DNA from: Curvibacter microcysteis
Lineage (GTDB): Bacteria; Pseudomonadota; Gammaproteobacteria; Burkholderiales; Burkholderiaceae_C
NCBI RefSeq assembly: GCF_028649455.1
Contig: NZ_JAQSIO010000001.1
Span: 992,001 to 1,056,000, forward strand
Reading direction: 5' to 3'
Length of the DNA stretch: 64,000 bases
The position numbers and the translations under genes are program-made. Below are positions 41,899 to 50,010 of this stretch, in pieces (within the stretch, counting starts at the first letter, position 1; each line of letters starts with the position of its first letter). A model generated the notes under the pieces. It did no database searches, was not told the DNA's origin, and saw only the letters and a program-made list of their open reading frames with translations.

Positions 41899-43323
41899 AT
41901 GAACGCCCCGACCGCCACCCAGCACCTGCTGCCCGAGATCAACCAGCGCGAGGTGCCGGCCGCCCTGATCGAGGCCCTCAAGGCCCGATTTGGTGAGCAG
42001 TGCAGCACGGCCCAGGCCGTGCGCGAGCAGCACGGGCGCGACGAATCGTCCTTCGAGGTGCCGCCGCCCGCCGCCGTGGTGTTTGCCGAAACGACCGCCG
42101 ACGTGGCCGACGTGCTGCGCCTGGCCAGCCAGTACGAGACGCCCGTGATCCCGTTTGGCGCCGGCTCCTCGCTCGAAGGCCACCTGCTGGCCGTGCAGGG
42201 CGGCATCAGCCTCGACGTCAGCCGCATGAACCAGGTGCTGAGCATCAATGCCGAGGACCTGACGGTCACCGTGCAGCCGGGCATCACGCGCAAGCAGCTC
42301 AATGAAGAGATCAAGTCCACCGGCCTGTTCTTCCCCATCGACCCGGGCGCGGACGCCTCGATTGGCGGCATGACCGCCACCCGCGCCAGCGGCACCAACG
42401 CCGTGCGCTACGGCACCATGCGCGAGAACGTGCTGGCGCTCGAAGTGGTGACCGCCAGCGGCGATGTCATCCGCACCGGCACCCGCGCCAAAAAGAGCAG
42501 CGCCGGCTACGACCTGACCCGCCTGATGGTGGGCAGCGAAGGCACGCTGGGCGTGATCACCGAAATCACCGTGCGCCTGTACCCGCTGCCCGAAGCGGTG
42601 TCGGCAGCGATCTGCTCCTTCCCCAGCATCGAAGCAGCGGTGCGCACCACCATCCAGACCATCCAACTGGGCGTGCCGATTGCACGCGTCGAGCTGATCG
42701 ACCACAACACGGTGCGCATGGTCAACGCCTACGCCAAGCTGGGCCTGCGCGAAGAGCCCCTGCTGCTGATGGAATTCCACGGCTCGCCGACCAGCGTCAA
42801 GGAACAGGCCGAAACCGTGCAGGAGATCGCCAGCGAATTCGGCGGTAACGCTTTTGAGTGGGCCAGCACCCCCGAAGAGCGCACCCGCCTGTGGACCGCA
42901 CGGCACAACGCCTACTTCGCCGCCGTGCAGTCGCGCCCGGGCTGCAAGGCCATCTCCACCGACACCTGCGTGCCCATCAGCCGACTGGCCGACTGCCTGC
43001 TGGACTCGGTGGCCGAGACCGACGCCAGCGGCATCCCCTACTTCCTGGTGGGCCACGTCGGCGACGGCAACTTCCACTTCGGCTACCTGATCAACCCCGA
43101 AGACCCCAAAGAGCGTGAAACCGCCGAGGCCCTGAACCACAAGCTGGTCACGCGCGCCCTCGAACTTGAAGGCACCTGCACGGGCGAGCACGGCGTGGGC
43201 CTGCACAAGATGGGCTTTCTGGTCGATGAGACCGGCGCCGGCGCGGTCGACATGATGCGCACCATCAAGCGCGCGCTCGACCCCAAGAACATCTTGAACC
43301 CAGGCAAGATCTTCGCGCTGTAA
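41899..43323 (+). CDS. FAD-binding oxidase, D-lactate/glycolate dehydrogenase (GlcD/LDHD) type
   Basis: A 474-residue flavoprotein of the PCMH/FAD-linked oxidase family, oxidising D-2-hydroxy acids such as D-lactate and passing electrons to the respiratory chain. FAD contacts are VIPFGAGSSLEGHLLAVQGG and DPGADASIGGMTATRASGTN; KSSAGYDLTRLMVGSEGTLG is the conserved middle part; the C-terminal VGHVGDGNFHFGYLI and CTGEHGVGLHKMGFL carry the catalytic histidines. ATG 41899 follows GGAGACACC. It is monocistronic with a strong terminator. Glycolate oxidase subunits GlcE/GlcF are not present, so a single-subunit lactate enzyme is more likely. Confidence 0.92.
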   Translation: MNAPTATQHLLPEINQREVPAALIEALKARFGEQCSTAQAVREQHGRDESSFEVPPPAAVVFAETTADVADVLRLASQYETPVIPFGAGSSLEGHLLAVQGGISLDVSRMNQVLSINAEDLTVTVQPGITRKQLNEEIKSTGLFFPIDPGADASIGGMTATRASGTNAVRYGTMRENVLALEVVTASGDVIRTGTRAKKSSAGYDLTRLMVGSEGTLGVITEITVRLYPLPEAVSAAICSFPSIEAAVRTTIQTIQLGVPIARVELIDHNTVRMVNAYAKLGLREEPLLLMEFHGSPTSVKEQAETVQEIASEFGGNAFEWASTPEERTRLWTARHNAYFAAVQSRPGCKAISTDTCVPISRLADCLLDSVAETDASGIPYFLVGHVGDGNFHFGYLINPEDPKERETAEALNHKLVTRALELEGTCTGEHGVGLHKMGFLVDETGAGAVDMMRTIKRALDPKNILNPGKIFAL

Positions 43324-43348
43324 AAGCCAAGACTTGATAGCCCAAAAC

Positions 43349-43385
43349 AAAACCCCGCACCGGCCTCAGGCTGGTGCGGGGTTTT
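43349..43385. terminator. Bidirectional rho-independent terminator
   Basis: AAAACCCCGCACC pairs with GGTGCGGGGTTTT across an 11-base loop. The arms give A/T runs on both sides, suiting both the FAD oxidase gene and the convergent DUF4148 gene. Confidence 0.9.
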
Positions 43386-43448
43386 GCTTTGGGTCGTTCA
43401 CAGGCGGCCGGGGCTCAGGGCCCGGGCCGCTGGCGCTCACCCACCGGC

Positions 43449-43712
43449 TTACTTGGCAGCGGCGGCAGCTTGGCGCACTTCAGCGCGGGTCAGCGAGGAC
43501 TTGACTTCAGCTTGCACGCGGGACTTGGAGTCCACCGACACGGCGGCGTCGCGGGCGGCCTTGCTGGCCTCAGCCACGACTTCAGCGCGGGTGCGTTGCG
43601 ACACGGCAGCGGGGAACTGGGCGTTGTAGTCGGCTTCGCCGGCGGCGAAGCTGGGGGCGGCGGCGAAGGCGGCAGCGGCGATCAGGGCGGCGGAGATGAT
43701 GTTGCGGTTCAT
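43449..43712 (-). CDS. DUF4148 secreted protein, copy 1 (short)
   Basis: An 87-residue exported protein. The signal MNRNIISAALIAAAAFAAAP with SFA is identical to copy 2. The mature part has the DUF4148 pattern GEADYNAQFPAAVSQRTRAE and RAEVRQAAAAAK. It lacks the C-terminal tail RAGQLHTGELSF present in the other two copies. AAGGAAACAAGACC precedes the ATG. It is third in a tandem array on the minus strand. DUF4148 is common and multiplied in Burkholderiales; function is unknown, probably periplasmic. Confidence 0.88.
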   Translation of the reverse strand: MNRNIISAALIAAAAFAAAPSFAAGEADYNAQFPAAVSQRTRAEVVAEASKAARDAAVSVDSKSRVQAEVKSSLTRAEVRQAAAAAK

Positions 43713-43822
43713 GGTCTTGTTTCCTTGTTGTTCAGCGGTGTGCGGGGGCGAGGGTGGGGTCCTGGCGCTGCCCAGGCTGGGGGAGTGCCCCCCAGCGGCT
43801 TGGGCGTTCAGGCGCGCCAGAC

Positions 43823-44122
43823 TCAGAAGCTCAGTTCGCCGGTGTGCAGTTGGCCAGCGCGGTTGGCGGTGACAGCGGCTTGGCGCACTTCGGTGCGGGT
43901 CAAAGCCGACTTCACTTCCGGCAGCACGCGGGACTTGGAGTCCACCGACACAGCGGCGTCACGGGCCGCCTTGTTGGCTTCAGCGGTCACTTCAGCGCGG
44001 CTGCGTTGCGACACGGCGGCGGGGAATTGAGCGTTGTAGTCGGCTTCGCCGGCAGCAAAGCTGGGGGCGGCGGCAAAAGCGGCGGCGGCGATCAGGGCGG
44101 CGGAGATGATGTTGCGGTTCAT
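43823..44122 (-). CDS. DUF4148 secreted protein, copy 2
   Basis: A 99-residue exported protein with the same signal peptide as copy 1 and the longer tail NRAGQLHTGELSF. It differs from copy 3 at only six positions (2, 31, 34, 36, 62, 84), indicating recent duplication or gene conversion. GAAGGAAAAGACATC precedes the ATG. There are 110 bp to copy 1 and 62 bp to copy 3, enough for separate promoters, although co-transcription is plausible. Confidence 0.9.
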   Translation of the reverse strand: MNRNIISAALIAAAAFAAAPSFAAGEADYNAQFPAAVSQRSRAEVTAEANKAARDAAVSVDSKSRVLPEVKSALTRTEVRQAAVTANRAGQLHTGELSF

Positions 44123-44184
44123 GATGTCTTTTCCTTCGTGTTCAGCGGTATGGGGGGGTGATTCAGGGGTGAGCTGAGCGGGGC

Positions 44185-44484
44185 TCAGAAGCTCAGTTCG
44201 CCGGTGTGCAGTTGGCCAGCGCGGTTGGCGGTGGCAGCGGCTTGACGCACTTCGGTGCGGGTCAGAGCCGACTTCACTTCCGGCAGCACGCGGGACTTGG
44301 CGTCCACCGACACAGCGGCGTCACGGGCCGCCTTGTTGGCTTCAGCGGTCACTTCAGCGCGGCTGCGTTGCGACACGGTGGCGGCGAATTGGTCGTTGTA
44401 GTCGGCTTCGCCGGCAGCAAAGCTGGGGGCGGCGGCGAAAGCGGCGGCGGCGATCAGGGCGGCGGAGATGATGTTGCGGGTCAT
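44185..44484 (-). CDS. DUF4148 secreted protein, copy 3 (first of array)
   Basis: A 99-residue exported protein, 94 percent identical to copy 2 by direct count. Signal MTRNIISAALIAAAAFAAAP, mature GEADYNDQFAATVSQRSRAE. It is the most upstream gene of the array; its ribosome site AAAGGAAATTCATC precedes the ATG and the 245-bp AT-richer region 44485-44729 presumably holds the array promoter. Function is unknown. Confidence 0.9.
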   Translation of the reverse strand: MTRNIISAALIAAAAFAAAPSFAAGEADYNDQFAATVSQRSRAEVTAEANKAARDAAVSVDAKSRVLPEVKSALTRTEVRQAAATANRAGQLHTGELSF

Positions 44485-44729
44485 GATGAATTTCCTTTCA
44501 AGGTTGAAACACTTCCAGTCAGTTCAGGGCTCTTGTGCCTGGCTTGTCCTGGCTCGGTGAGTCGTCCTATTTGTCTTCCGGCTCATCGATGGTGTAACTG
44601 TAGGTGTTTACCCGGATCAATAAAACCACCAGATAAGCAAATAGGAATTTCTGAAATAGCAACAATCAAGGCCTTGAAAGGCGGAACTAAACACCCAGAA
44701 GGGTGTCGGGGGGCATCGAAGGCCGGGGT

Positions 44730-45839
44730 TCAGGGCTGAATGCGCTGACCAGCCACGCTGTTGAGCCAGCGGCGCAAGGCCACGCTGGCCTCGCGGGCCG
44801 CCGCGTCCTGGAAGGCCTCTGGCGGCACCATGCCGGGCTGCCAGGCCTGCACCAGGGCCAACCAGGCCTGCCACGCGGCAGGCGCAGGCGGGGCGCCCTC
44901 GGAGGTCCGCGCCGCAGAGGCGCTGCCACGGCCCCGACCGGCTTGGGGGGCACGCGCCAGGGTCCAGGCCACGCTGTGCGCCATGGACGCGCCGTTGGGG
45001 CTGGTCCAGCGGTACAGGTCGGGCCCACTCTCCCGCAAGGCCAGGGCCAGGGTGAGCAAGGCGCGCAGATCGTCCACCTGGACGGCCAGCTGCGGCTGGG
45101 CCTGGTGGTCCAGGGTCTCGCCGCTGGGCAGCAAGTTGTCCATCAGTTGTTGCTGCAACCCCAGGCGCACCCGCTCCACCCAGGCCCCGTCGCCCAGGGC
45201 ATAGCCGATCAGGCCCACGGTTTTGAGGCGGTGGCTGTTGTGCCGGTCCTGGGCGCTGCGCTGGCTGAGGTCGCGCGCCGCCCACAGCGCCTGGGCCCAG
45301 GCATGCCACCAGGCGTCAATGCGGGTCCGCTCAGGTGCCGCCAGGGCCGGCCGCAGCAGGCGATAAGCCCACAGCGCAGGCTCCAGGCGGCTGGCCTCCA
45401 GGGCCTCGCCCGAGGGCGGCAAGCGCGCCACCCAGGCCTGCAGGACCTGACTGGCGCGCTGGGCATACGCGGGGTCGCCCGTCAGCTGGAACAAGAAGCC
45501 CAAGGCCTGCAGCAAGTCCAGCCCCAGGGGCGCGGGGGCGGGCTCGGGGGCCAGGCGGGTGGGCGCTGGGAGGGCGTGCTCCCAGTGCTGGGCCACCAGG
45601 CGGTATTGGGACTGCACAAAGGCCTCCAGCTCAGGCTGCTGGGGAACCTGCTCGCGCAAGGCTTGCCACTGACGCTCGCTGGGCCAGAACGTGGCCGGCC
45701 CCAGCTGGGCGGGCACGGCGCGCTGCGCCCCAGACACGGCCTGGACGGGCAGCACCGACCCCGCCCCCAGCGCGGGCCCGGGCACCCAGGCGCCCACGCT
45801 CAGCAACAGGGGCCAGCAGGCGTGCAGAACGGGTTTCAT
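44730..45839 (-). CDS. Secreted alginate-lyase-like protein
   Basis: A 369-residue exported protein with a signal peptide (MKPVLHACWPLLLSVGAWVP, cleavage after ALG). The body is an alpha/alpha-barrel-like chain resembling the alginate lyase/heparinase superfamily: LDLLQALGFLFQLTGDPAYA, RIDAWWHAWAQALWAARDLS, DRHNSHRLKTVGLIGYALGD with the Asn-His pair of the active site, and PSGETLDHQAQPQLAVQVDD. Polyuronate cleavage by beta-elimination is therefore possible. There is no carbohydrate cluster around it, so it may act on the cell's own polysaccharide. ATG 45839 begins the signal. It follows the methyltransferase gene on the same strand after a hairpin. Confidence 0.72.
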   Translation of the reverse strand: MKPVLHACWPLLLSVGAWVPGPALGAGSVLPVQAVSGAQRAVPAQLGPATFWPSERQWQALREQVPQQPELEAFVQSQYRLVAQHWEHALPAPTRLAPEPAPAPLGLDLLQALGFLFQLTGDPAYAQRASQVLQAWVARLPPSGEALEASRLEPALWAYRLLRPALAAPERTRIDAWWHAWAQALWAARDLSQRSAQDRHNSHRLKTVGLIGYALGDGAWVERVRLGLQQQLMDNLLPSGETLDHQAQPQLAVQVDDLRALLTLALALRESGPDLYRWTSPNGASMAHSVAWTLARAPQAGRGRGSASAARTSEGAPPAPAAWQAWLALVQAWQPGMVPPEAFQDAAAREASVALRRWLNSVAGQRIQP

Positions 45840-45937
45840 GGCACTCCTCCAGGGGCAACAAGGGGCAAGTCCGCCAAGCCCAAGGCACACAAGCCTGGGC
45901 GACGCGCCAGCGGCGGGCGGTGTCGGGATGATAGACC

Positions 45938-45967
45938 GGCCGGGCGCGCCGGCGGTGGCGCCCGGCC
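45938..45967 (-). terminator. GC-rich stem-loop downstream of the methyltransferase gene
   Basis: GGCCGGGCGC and GCGCCCGGCC form a perfect 10-bp stem around a 10-base GC loop. No T run on either strand; it separates the parB/methyltransferase genes from the lyase gene. Confidence 0.4.
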
Positions 45968-45986
45968 CGCCCAGCCCCCCCCAGCC

Positions 45987-46895
45987 TCAGAGGGCGTAGA
46001 CCCAGACCGGGCGCCCGTCCGGGGCTTGCAAGCGGTGCTGGCAAGCTTGGCCGGCCACTTCAAACTCCAGGCTGACCAGCCAGCTGCCCGGCACCATCTC
46101 GGCCTGCGCCTTGGCCAGGGCGCGGGCCATGCTTTCGGGCCGCTGGAACAGGTAGACGACCTGGTAGTCGGCCCAGGACGCACGCCAGATGTCCCCGCGG
46201 TGCACCCGGGCCCAAGGGCAGCGCAGCGCGCAAGCCCAGCGCAGCGGCCAGCTCCACTCCAGGCCATGCAGCTCGGCCTCGGGCCAGGCCAGGCGCAGCG
46301 CTCGCAGGCCGGCGCCCAGGCCACAACCGGCGTCCAGCACGCGGGCCCCGGCCGGCAGCGCGATCACCTTCGACAGGCCGCCCAAGGCCGCCAGCGGGGT
46401 CGGGAAGATCGGCGCATCGCGCCAGGCGTTGATGGGGTAGACCAGCAGCACGAAGCCCAGCGGCAGCAGCCACAGCCAGGCCGGCAGGCTGACCAGGCCC
46501 GAGGCCAGCAGCGACAGCGGGAAGCCCAGGGCCAACATGAAGCGCCGCCACCAGCTGTGGCCCAGCACGCTGCCCAAGACCCCCAGGCCCGCGCCGGCCA
46601 GCAAGGCCAGGGCCACGCCCCAGCCAGCCCGCGCCAGGGTGATGAACACGGCCCAGGCCGCCGCCCAGACCAGCAGGGCTGGCAAGGGCCAGGGCAGGCT
46701 CAGGCGGGCGCGCGGCGCAGCAGGCAAGGGAGAGGTGGCTGCCGGGGCTGAAAGCGCCTCAGGCGGGCTGAAATCCGGGTTGGACGCGGTCGCAGCGGTG
46801 GCGCGCGCGGGGGTGCGGGCCGCCGCCCGCTCCACCGCCTCGCGGGCGGCACTGCGGGGCGCACGGCGGGAGGCGGGGGGGCGCTGGCGGGCCAT
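45987..46895 (-). CDS. Membrane-anchored class I SAM-dependent methyltransferase
   Basis: A 302-residue protein with a basic Ala/Arg/Pro-rich N-terminal 65 residues, three or four hydrophobic helices (about 68-90, 92-110, 118-150), then a methyltransferase domain. SAM motif I is ARVLDAGCGLGAGLRALRLA, and AELHGLEWSWPLRW and VHRGDIWRASWADYQVVYLF follow. Substrate unknown; the membrane anchor suggests a lipid, quinone or membrane protein. It starts 7 bp after the parB stop, so it is probably co-transcribed with parB. The basic N-terminus may be partly mis-started, but no better start is evident. Confidence 0.78.
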   Translation of the reverse strand: MARQRPPASRRAPRSAAREAVERAAARTPARATAATASNPDFSPPEALSAPAATSPLPAAPRARLSLPWPLPALLVWAAAWAVFITLARAGWGVALALLAGAGLGVLGSVLGHSWWRRFMLALGFPLSLLASGLVSLPAWLWLLPLGFVLLVYPINAWRDAPIFPTPLAALGGLSKVIALPAGARVLDAGCGLGAGLRALRLAWPEAELHGLEWSWPLRWACALRCPWARVHRGDIWRASWADYQVVYLFQRPESMARALAKAQAEMVPGSWLVSLEFEVAGQACQHRLQAPDGRPVWVYAL

Positions 46896-46902
46896 GCCGG
46901 GC

Positions 46903-47838
46903 TCAGAGCGCGCGCAAGCGCTCGATCAGGCCATTGAGCTCGTCAAGCGAGCCAAACTGGATCGCCAACTCCCCCATCTGCTCGACCTGGCCGTGGCGCT
47001 TGACGCGCTTCTTGACCCGCACCTCGACCGCCGCGGTCAGCAGGTCGGACAGCTCTTCTTCGACGCGCTTCAAGTCGCGCGACTTTTCTTTGTCCTTGGC
47101 GCTGACCTTGGGGGAGGTCAGGCTGAAGTCGGCGCTGATCTTCTTGACCAGGCCTTCGGCCTCACGCACCGACAGCTTCTTGGCCACGATCTGGTTGGCG
47201 GCGGTGATCTGGGTGGCGCGGTCCAGGGACAGGAGGGAGCGCGCATGGCCCATGTCCAGGTCGCCGGCCATCAGCATGGTCTGCACCGGGTCGGCCAGGT
47301 TGAGCAGGCGCAGCAGGTTGGAGGCGGCGCTGCGCGAGCGGCCCACCGCCTGAGCGGCCAGCTCATGGGTCAGGCCGAACTCCTTGACCAGGCGCTGCAG
47401 GCCCTGGGCTTCTTCGAGCGGGTTGAGGTCTTCGCGCTGGATGTTCTCGATCAGCGCCATGGCCGCAGCGGACTCATCGGGCACGTCGCGGATCAGCACC
47501 GGCACGCTGTCCAGGCCGGCCAGACGCGAGGCGCGGAAGCGGCGCTCACCGGCAATGATTTCGTACTTGCCGTCGTTGGGGCCCGCCTGCAGGCGGCGCA
47601 CCAGGATGGGCTGCATGATGCCCTGGGCCTTGATGCTTTCGGCCAGCTCGTACAGCGCGCCTTCGTCCATGCGGGTGCGGGGCTGGTAGATGCCAGGCAC
47701 CAACTGGTCCAGCAGCAAGGTGGCGGGCACGCCGCTGTTGGCGGCTGGCGGTGCGCCGTCGGTGCTGGGCTCGTCCACCTTGGGGCCCAGCAGGGCCTCC
47801 AGTCCGCGGCCTAGGCCCTTGGGTTTTTTGGTCACCAT
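46903..47838 (-). CDS. parB: Chromosome partitioning protein ParB (CTPase/parS binding)
   Basis: A 311-residue Spo0J/ParB. The N-terminus KKPKGLGRGLEALLG is the ParA-interacting segment; the CTP-binding core has PGIYQPRTRMDEGALYELAE and IIAGERRFRASRLAGL; the helix-turn-helix is THELAAQAVGRSRSAASNLLR; the C-terminal dimer domain is QMGELAIQFGSLDELNGLIE. It loads at parS and spreads, organising the origin region. Three parS-type sites lie 2-5 kb away. It is in the parA-hydrolase-parB-methyltransferase run. Confidence 0.97.
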   Translation of the reverse strand: MVTKKPKGLGRGLEALLGPKVDEPSTDGAPPAANSGVPATLLLDQLVPGIYQPRTRMDEGALYELAESIKAQGIMQPILVRRLQAGPNDGKYEIIAGERRFRASRLAGLDSVPVLIRDVPDESAAAMALIENIQREDLNPLEEAQGLQRLVKEFGLTHELAAQAVGRSRSAASNLLRLLNLADPVQTMLMAGDLDMGHARSLLSLDRATQITAANQIVAKKLSVREAEGLVKKISADFSLTSPKVSAKDKEKSRDLKRVEEELSDLLTAAVEVRVKKRVKRHGQVEQMGELAIQFGSLDELNGLIERLRAL

Positions 47839-47890
47839 GGTTGCTCGTCTTTCAATCTCGTTTCAGTGGGCGGGCGGCGGCGGGCGCCGC

Positions 47891-48430
47891 TCAGGCGGGC
47901 ATCAGCGCGCGCAGCAGGGCCTGGCCGGCGGGCCAGTCGCCCAGCTTGGACTCGGCGTTCAAATGGCCGCCGGGGCCGGCCGGCACGTATTGGCTGCCCC
48001 AGGCCCGGGCCAGGGCCTGGGCGTGGGACTCGGCCGCATAGGGGTCGTTGCTGCTGGCCACCAGGGTGCTGGGGAAAGGCAGTGGGCGGCGCTCGATGGG
48101 CGTCCAGCTGGGCAGCAAGGGCTGCAGGTCCTCGCGCTCCAGATCGGGCGGAGCCACCAGCAAGGCGCCGGCCACGCGCTGGGTGTTGCGCGAATGGGCG
48201 GCCCAGGCGGCCACCAGCACACAGCCCAGGCTGTGCGCCACCAGCAGCACGGGGCCGGGGCGGGCCAGCACCGCTTCTTCGAGCTGGATGTTCCAGTCGC
48301 CGCGCAGCGGGCGCTGCCAGTCGTGCTGTTGCACACGGTGGTAGCCCAGGCGTTCTTCCCAGACGGTTTGCCAATGGCCAGGGCCACTGTTTTGCCAGCC
48401 GGGCAGGATCAGGATGTCGGTGGGGTTCAT
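47891..48430 (-). CDS. RBBP9/YdeN-family alpha/beta hydrolase
   Basis: A 179-residue small serine hydrolase. DILILPGWQNSGPGHWQTVW opens the family fold; the nucleophile is in LLVAHSLGCVLVAAW; the aspartate is in VASSNDPYAAE and the histidine in GPGGHLNAES. ATG 48430 (MNPTDILIL) is chosen; earlier in-frame starts run into parA. It sits between parA (37-bp gap) and parB (52-bp gap) and is presumably co-transcribed. A role in chromosome segregation is not known for this family, so the linkage may be historical. Confidence 0.88.
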   Translation of the reverse strand: MNPTDILILPGWQNSGPGHWQTVWEERLGYHRVQQHDWQRPLRGDWNIQLEEAVLARPGPVLLVAHSLGCVLVAAWAAHSRNTQRVAGALLVAPPDLEREDLQPLLPSWTPIERRPLPFPSTLVASSNDPYAAESHAQALARAWGSQYVPAGPGGHLNAESKLGDWPAGQALLRALMPA

Positions 48431-48467
48431 GAAGGGGGCTCGGGAGAGGTCAGATCCAGACAGCGGC

Positions 48468-49238
48468 TCACATCGTGCGGATGCGTTCCACCATCTCCTG
48501 GGCAAACTCGACAAAGGCTTGGCTGCCCTTGGCCTGCGGGTCGAACACCACGCCGGGCAGGCCGTAGCTGGGCGCTTCGGCCAGGCGCACATTGCGCGGG
48601 ATCACGCTGCGGAACACCTTGTCGCCAAAGTGGGCCTTGAGCTGCTCGCTGACCTGCTGCTGCAAGGTGATGCGGGGGTCGAACATGACGCGCAGCAGGC
48701 CGATGATTTGCAGGTCTTTGTTGAGGTTGGCGTGCACCTGCTTGATGGTGTTGACCAGGTCGGTCAGGCCTTCGAGGGCAAAGTACTCGCACTGCATGGG
48801 CACGATCACGCCGTTGGCCGCGCACAGGCCATTGAGGGTCAGCATGGACAGCGAGGGCGGGCAGTCGATCAGCACAAAATCGTAGTCGGCGTCGACGGCG
48901 GCCAGCGCGGTCTTGAGGCGCTTTTCACGGCGCTCCAGCTGCACCAGCTCGACCTCGGCACCGGCCAGCTCGCGGTTGGCGCCCAGCACGTCGTAGCCGC
49001 AGGGCTCGGAGTGCACCTTGGCCTCGGCCACGGAGGCGGACTCAATCAGCACGTCATAGACCGACATGGCGAGCTGGCGCTTGTCGATGCCCGAGCCCAT
49101 GGTGGCGTTGCCCTGCGGGTCCAGGTCAACCATCAGCACGCGCTGGCCGATCTTGGCCAGGCCCGCGCACAGGTTCACCGTGGTGGTGGTCTTGCCCACC
49201 CCACCCTTTTGATTGGCAACACAAAATATCTTGGCCAT
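48468..49238 (-). CDS. parA: Chromosome partitioning ATPase ParA (Soj)
   Basis: A 256-residue deviant-Walker ATPase that moves ParB-parS complexes over the nucleoid. MAKIFCVANQKGGVGKTTTT is the P-loop start, VLMVDLDPQGNATMGSGIDK is motif A' and DFVLIDCPPSLSMLTLNGLC is Walker B. There is no N-terminal HTH, so it is the short chromosomal form. It lies downstream of a LysE-type gene and rsmG on the same strand. Confidence 0.97.
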   Translation of the reverse strand: MAKIFCVANQKGGVGKTTTTVNLCAGLAKIGQRVLMVDLDPQGNATMGSGIDKRQLAMSVYDVLIESASVAEAKVHSEPCGYDVLGANRELAGAEVELVQLERREKRLKTALAAVDADYDFVLIDCPPSLSMLTLNGLCAANGVIVPMQCEYFALEGLTDLVNTIKQVHANLNKDLQIIGLLRVMFDPRITLQQQVSEQLKAHFGDKVFRSVIPRNVRLAEAPSYGLPGVVFDPQAKGSQAFVEFAQEMVERIRTM

Positions 49239-49261
49239 GAGGAGCTACTTGTTTCTTCGAA

Positions 49262-49876
49262 TTATTTGGACAGGACCAGCTTGACGCCGAATCCGATCAG
49301 GAACACCCCCGCCAGCTTTTCCAGCACGCGGGTGATAAGGGGGTTGGCACGCAGACGCTCAGCCAGGTAATGGGTCAGCAGCACCACGATCAGGCCATAG
49401 GCGAACGTCAGTGCGGCAATGGTGGCGGCCATCACGCCAAAGGTCAGCAGCCCTTGGTGCTGGGCCGGGTCCACAAACAGCGGGAAAAAGGCCATGTAAA
49501 ACACAATCGCCTTGGGGTTGAGCAAGGTGATGGCAGCGGCTTGCTGAAAGTACTGGCGCGGGCGGATGTTGAGCACGGGCGCGTCACCGGGTTGGGCGCG
49601 GAGCATGCGAAAGCCCAGCCAGGCCAGGTAGCCGGCACCCAGCCACTGCACCGCCTGGAAGGCGGGCGGCCAAGCGGCCAGCAAGGCCGCGACACCGGCC
49701 ACGGCCAGCCACATCAGCACCTGGTCACCCGCGATCACCCCCAGCGTGGCCGCCAGGCCACCCCCCACACCGCCCTTGCTGGTGGAGGTGATCAGCGCCA
49801 AATTACCGGGCCCAGGAATGGCCAGAAACAAGACGATGGCGGCCACAAAAGCGCCGTAATCTGCAATGCCGAACAT
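49262..49876 (-). CDS. LysE-family amino-acid exporter
   Basis: A 204-residue inner-membrane exporter with six helices of the LysE/RhtB type. FLAIPGPGNLALITSTSKGG is the family's N-terminal signature, with LGVIAGDQVLMWLAVAGVAA and NPKAIVFYMAFFPLFVDP further on. ATG 49876 is chosen. It lies between rsmG (134 bp) and parA (23 bp), which has no functional logic but is probably a lineage-specific arrangement. The ArgP-like regulator at 16842 could control it, which is inference. Substrate is probably a small amino acid. Confidence 0.92.
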   Translation of the reverse strand: MFGIADYGAFVAAIVLFLAIPGPGNLALITSTSKGGVGGGLAATLGVIAGDQVLMWLAVAGVAALLAAWPPAFQAVQWLGAGYLAWLGFRMLRAQPGDAPVLNIRPRQYFQQAAAITLLNPKAIVFYMAFFPLFVDPAQHQGLLTFGVMAATIAALTFAYGLIVVLLTHYLAERLRANPLITRVLEKLAGVFLIGFGVKLVLSK

Positions 49877-49928
49877 GGTTTTTCTCCGCAAAGTGAGCGG
49901 CCGAGTTTACGCGAGGCCCCAAAGCAAG

Positions 49929-49964
49929 CAAGCCAGCGAAAGGGTCGGAGCCCCCGCTGGCTTG
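49929..49964 (-). terminator. Stem-loop between rsmG and the lysE-type gene
   Basis: CAAGCCAGCG and CGCTGGCTTG form a 10-bp stem with a 16-base loop. On the minus strand it is followed by CTTGCTTT, weak in T. It probably ends the mnmG-rsmG transcript. Confidence 0.5.
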
Positions 49965-50010
49965 TTTGAGAGCGATGGAACACCGCTCTGGGCAGACGCG
50001 ACGCAGGGCC

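Noticed and set aside
39512-41902. 796-codon open frame over three real genes
   Set aside because: Overlaps the DadA-like gene on another frame, LysR and adenosyltransferase genes antisense; no recognisable domain.
43754-44161. Plus-strand open frames over the DUF4148 array
   Set aside because: Antisense to three genes with signal peptides and ribosome sites.
44703-46751. 682-codon open frame antisense to the lyase and methyltransferase genes
   Set aside because: Low-complexity Gly/Gln/Arg/Pro composition; the minus-strand genes have signal peptide or SAM motif.
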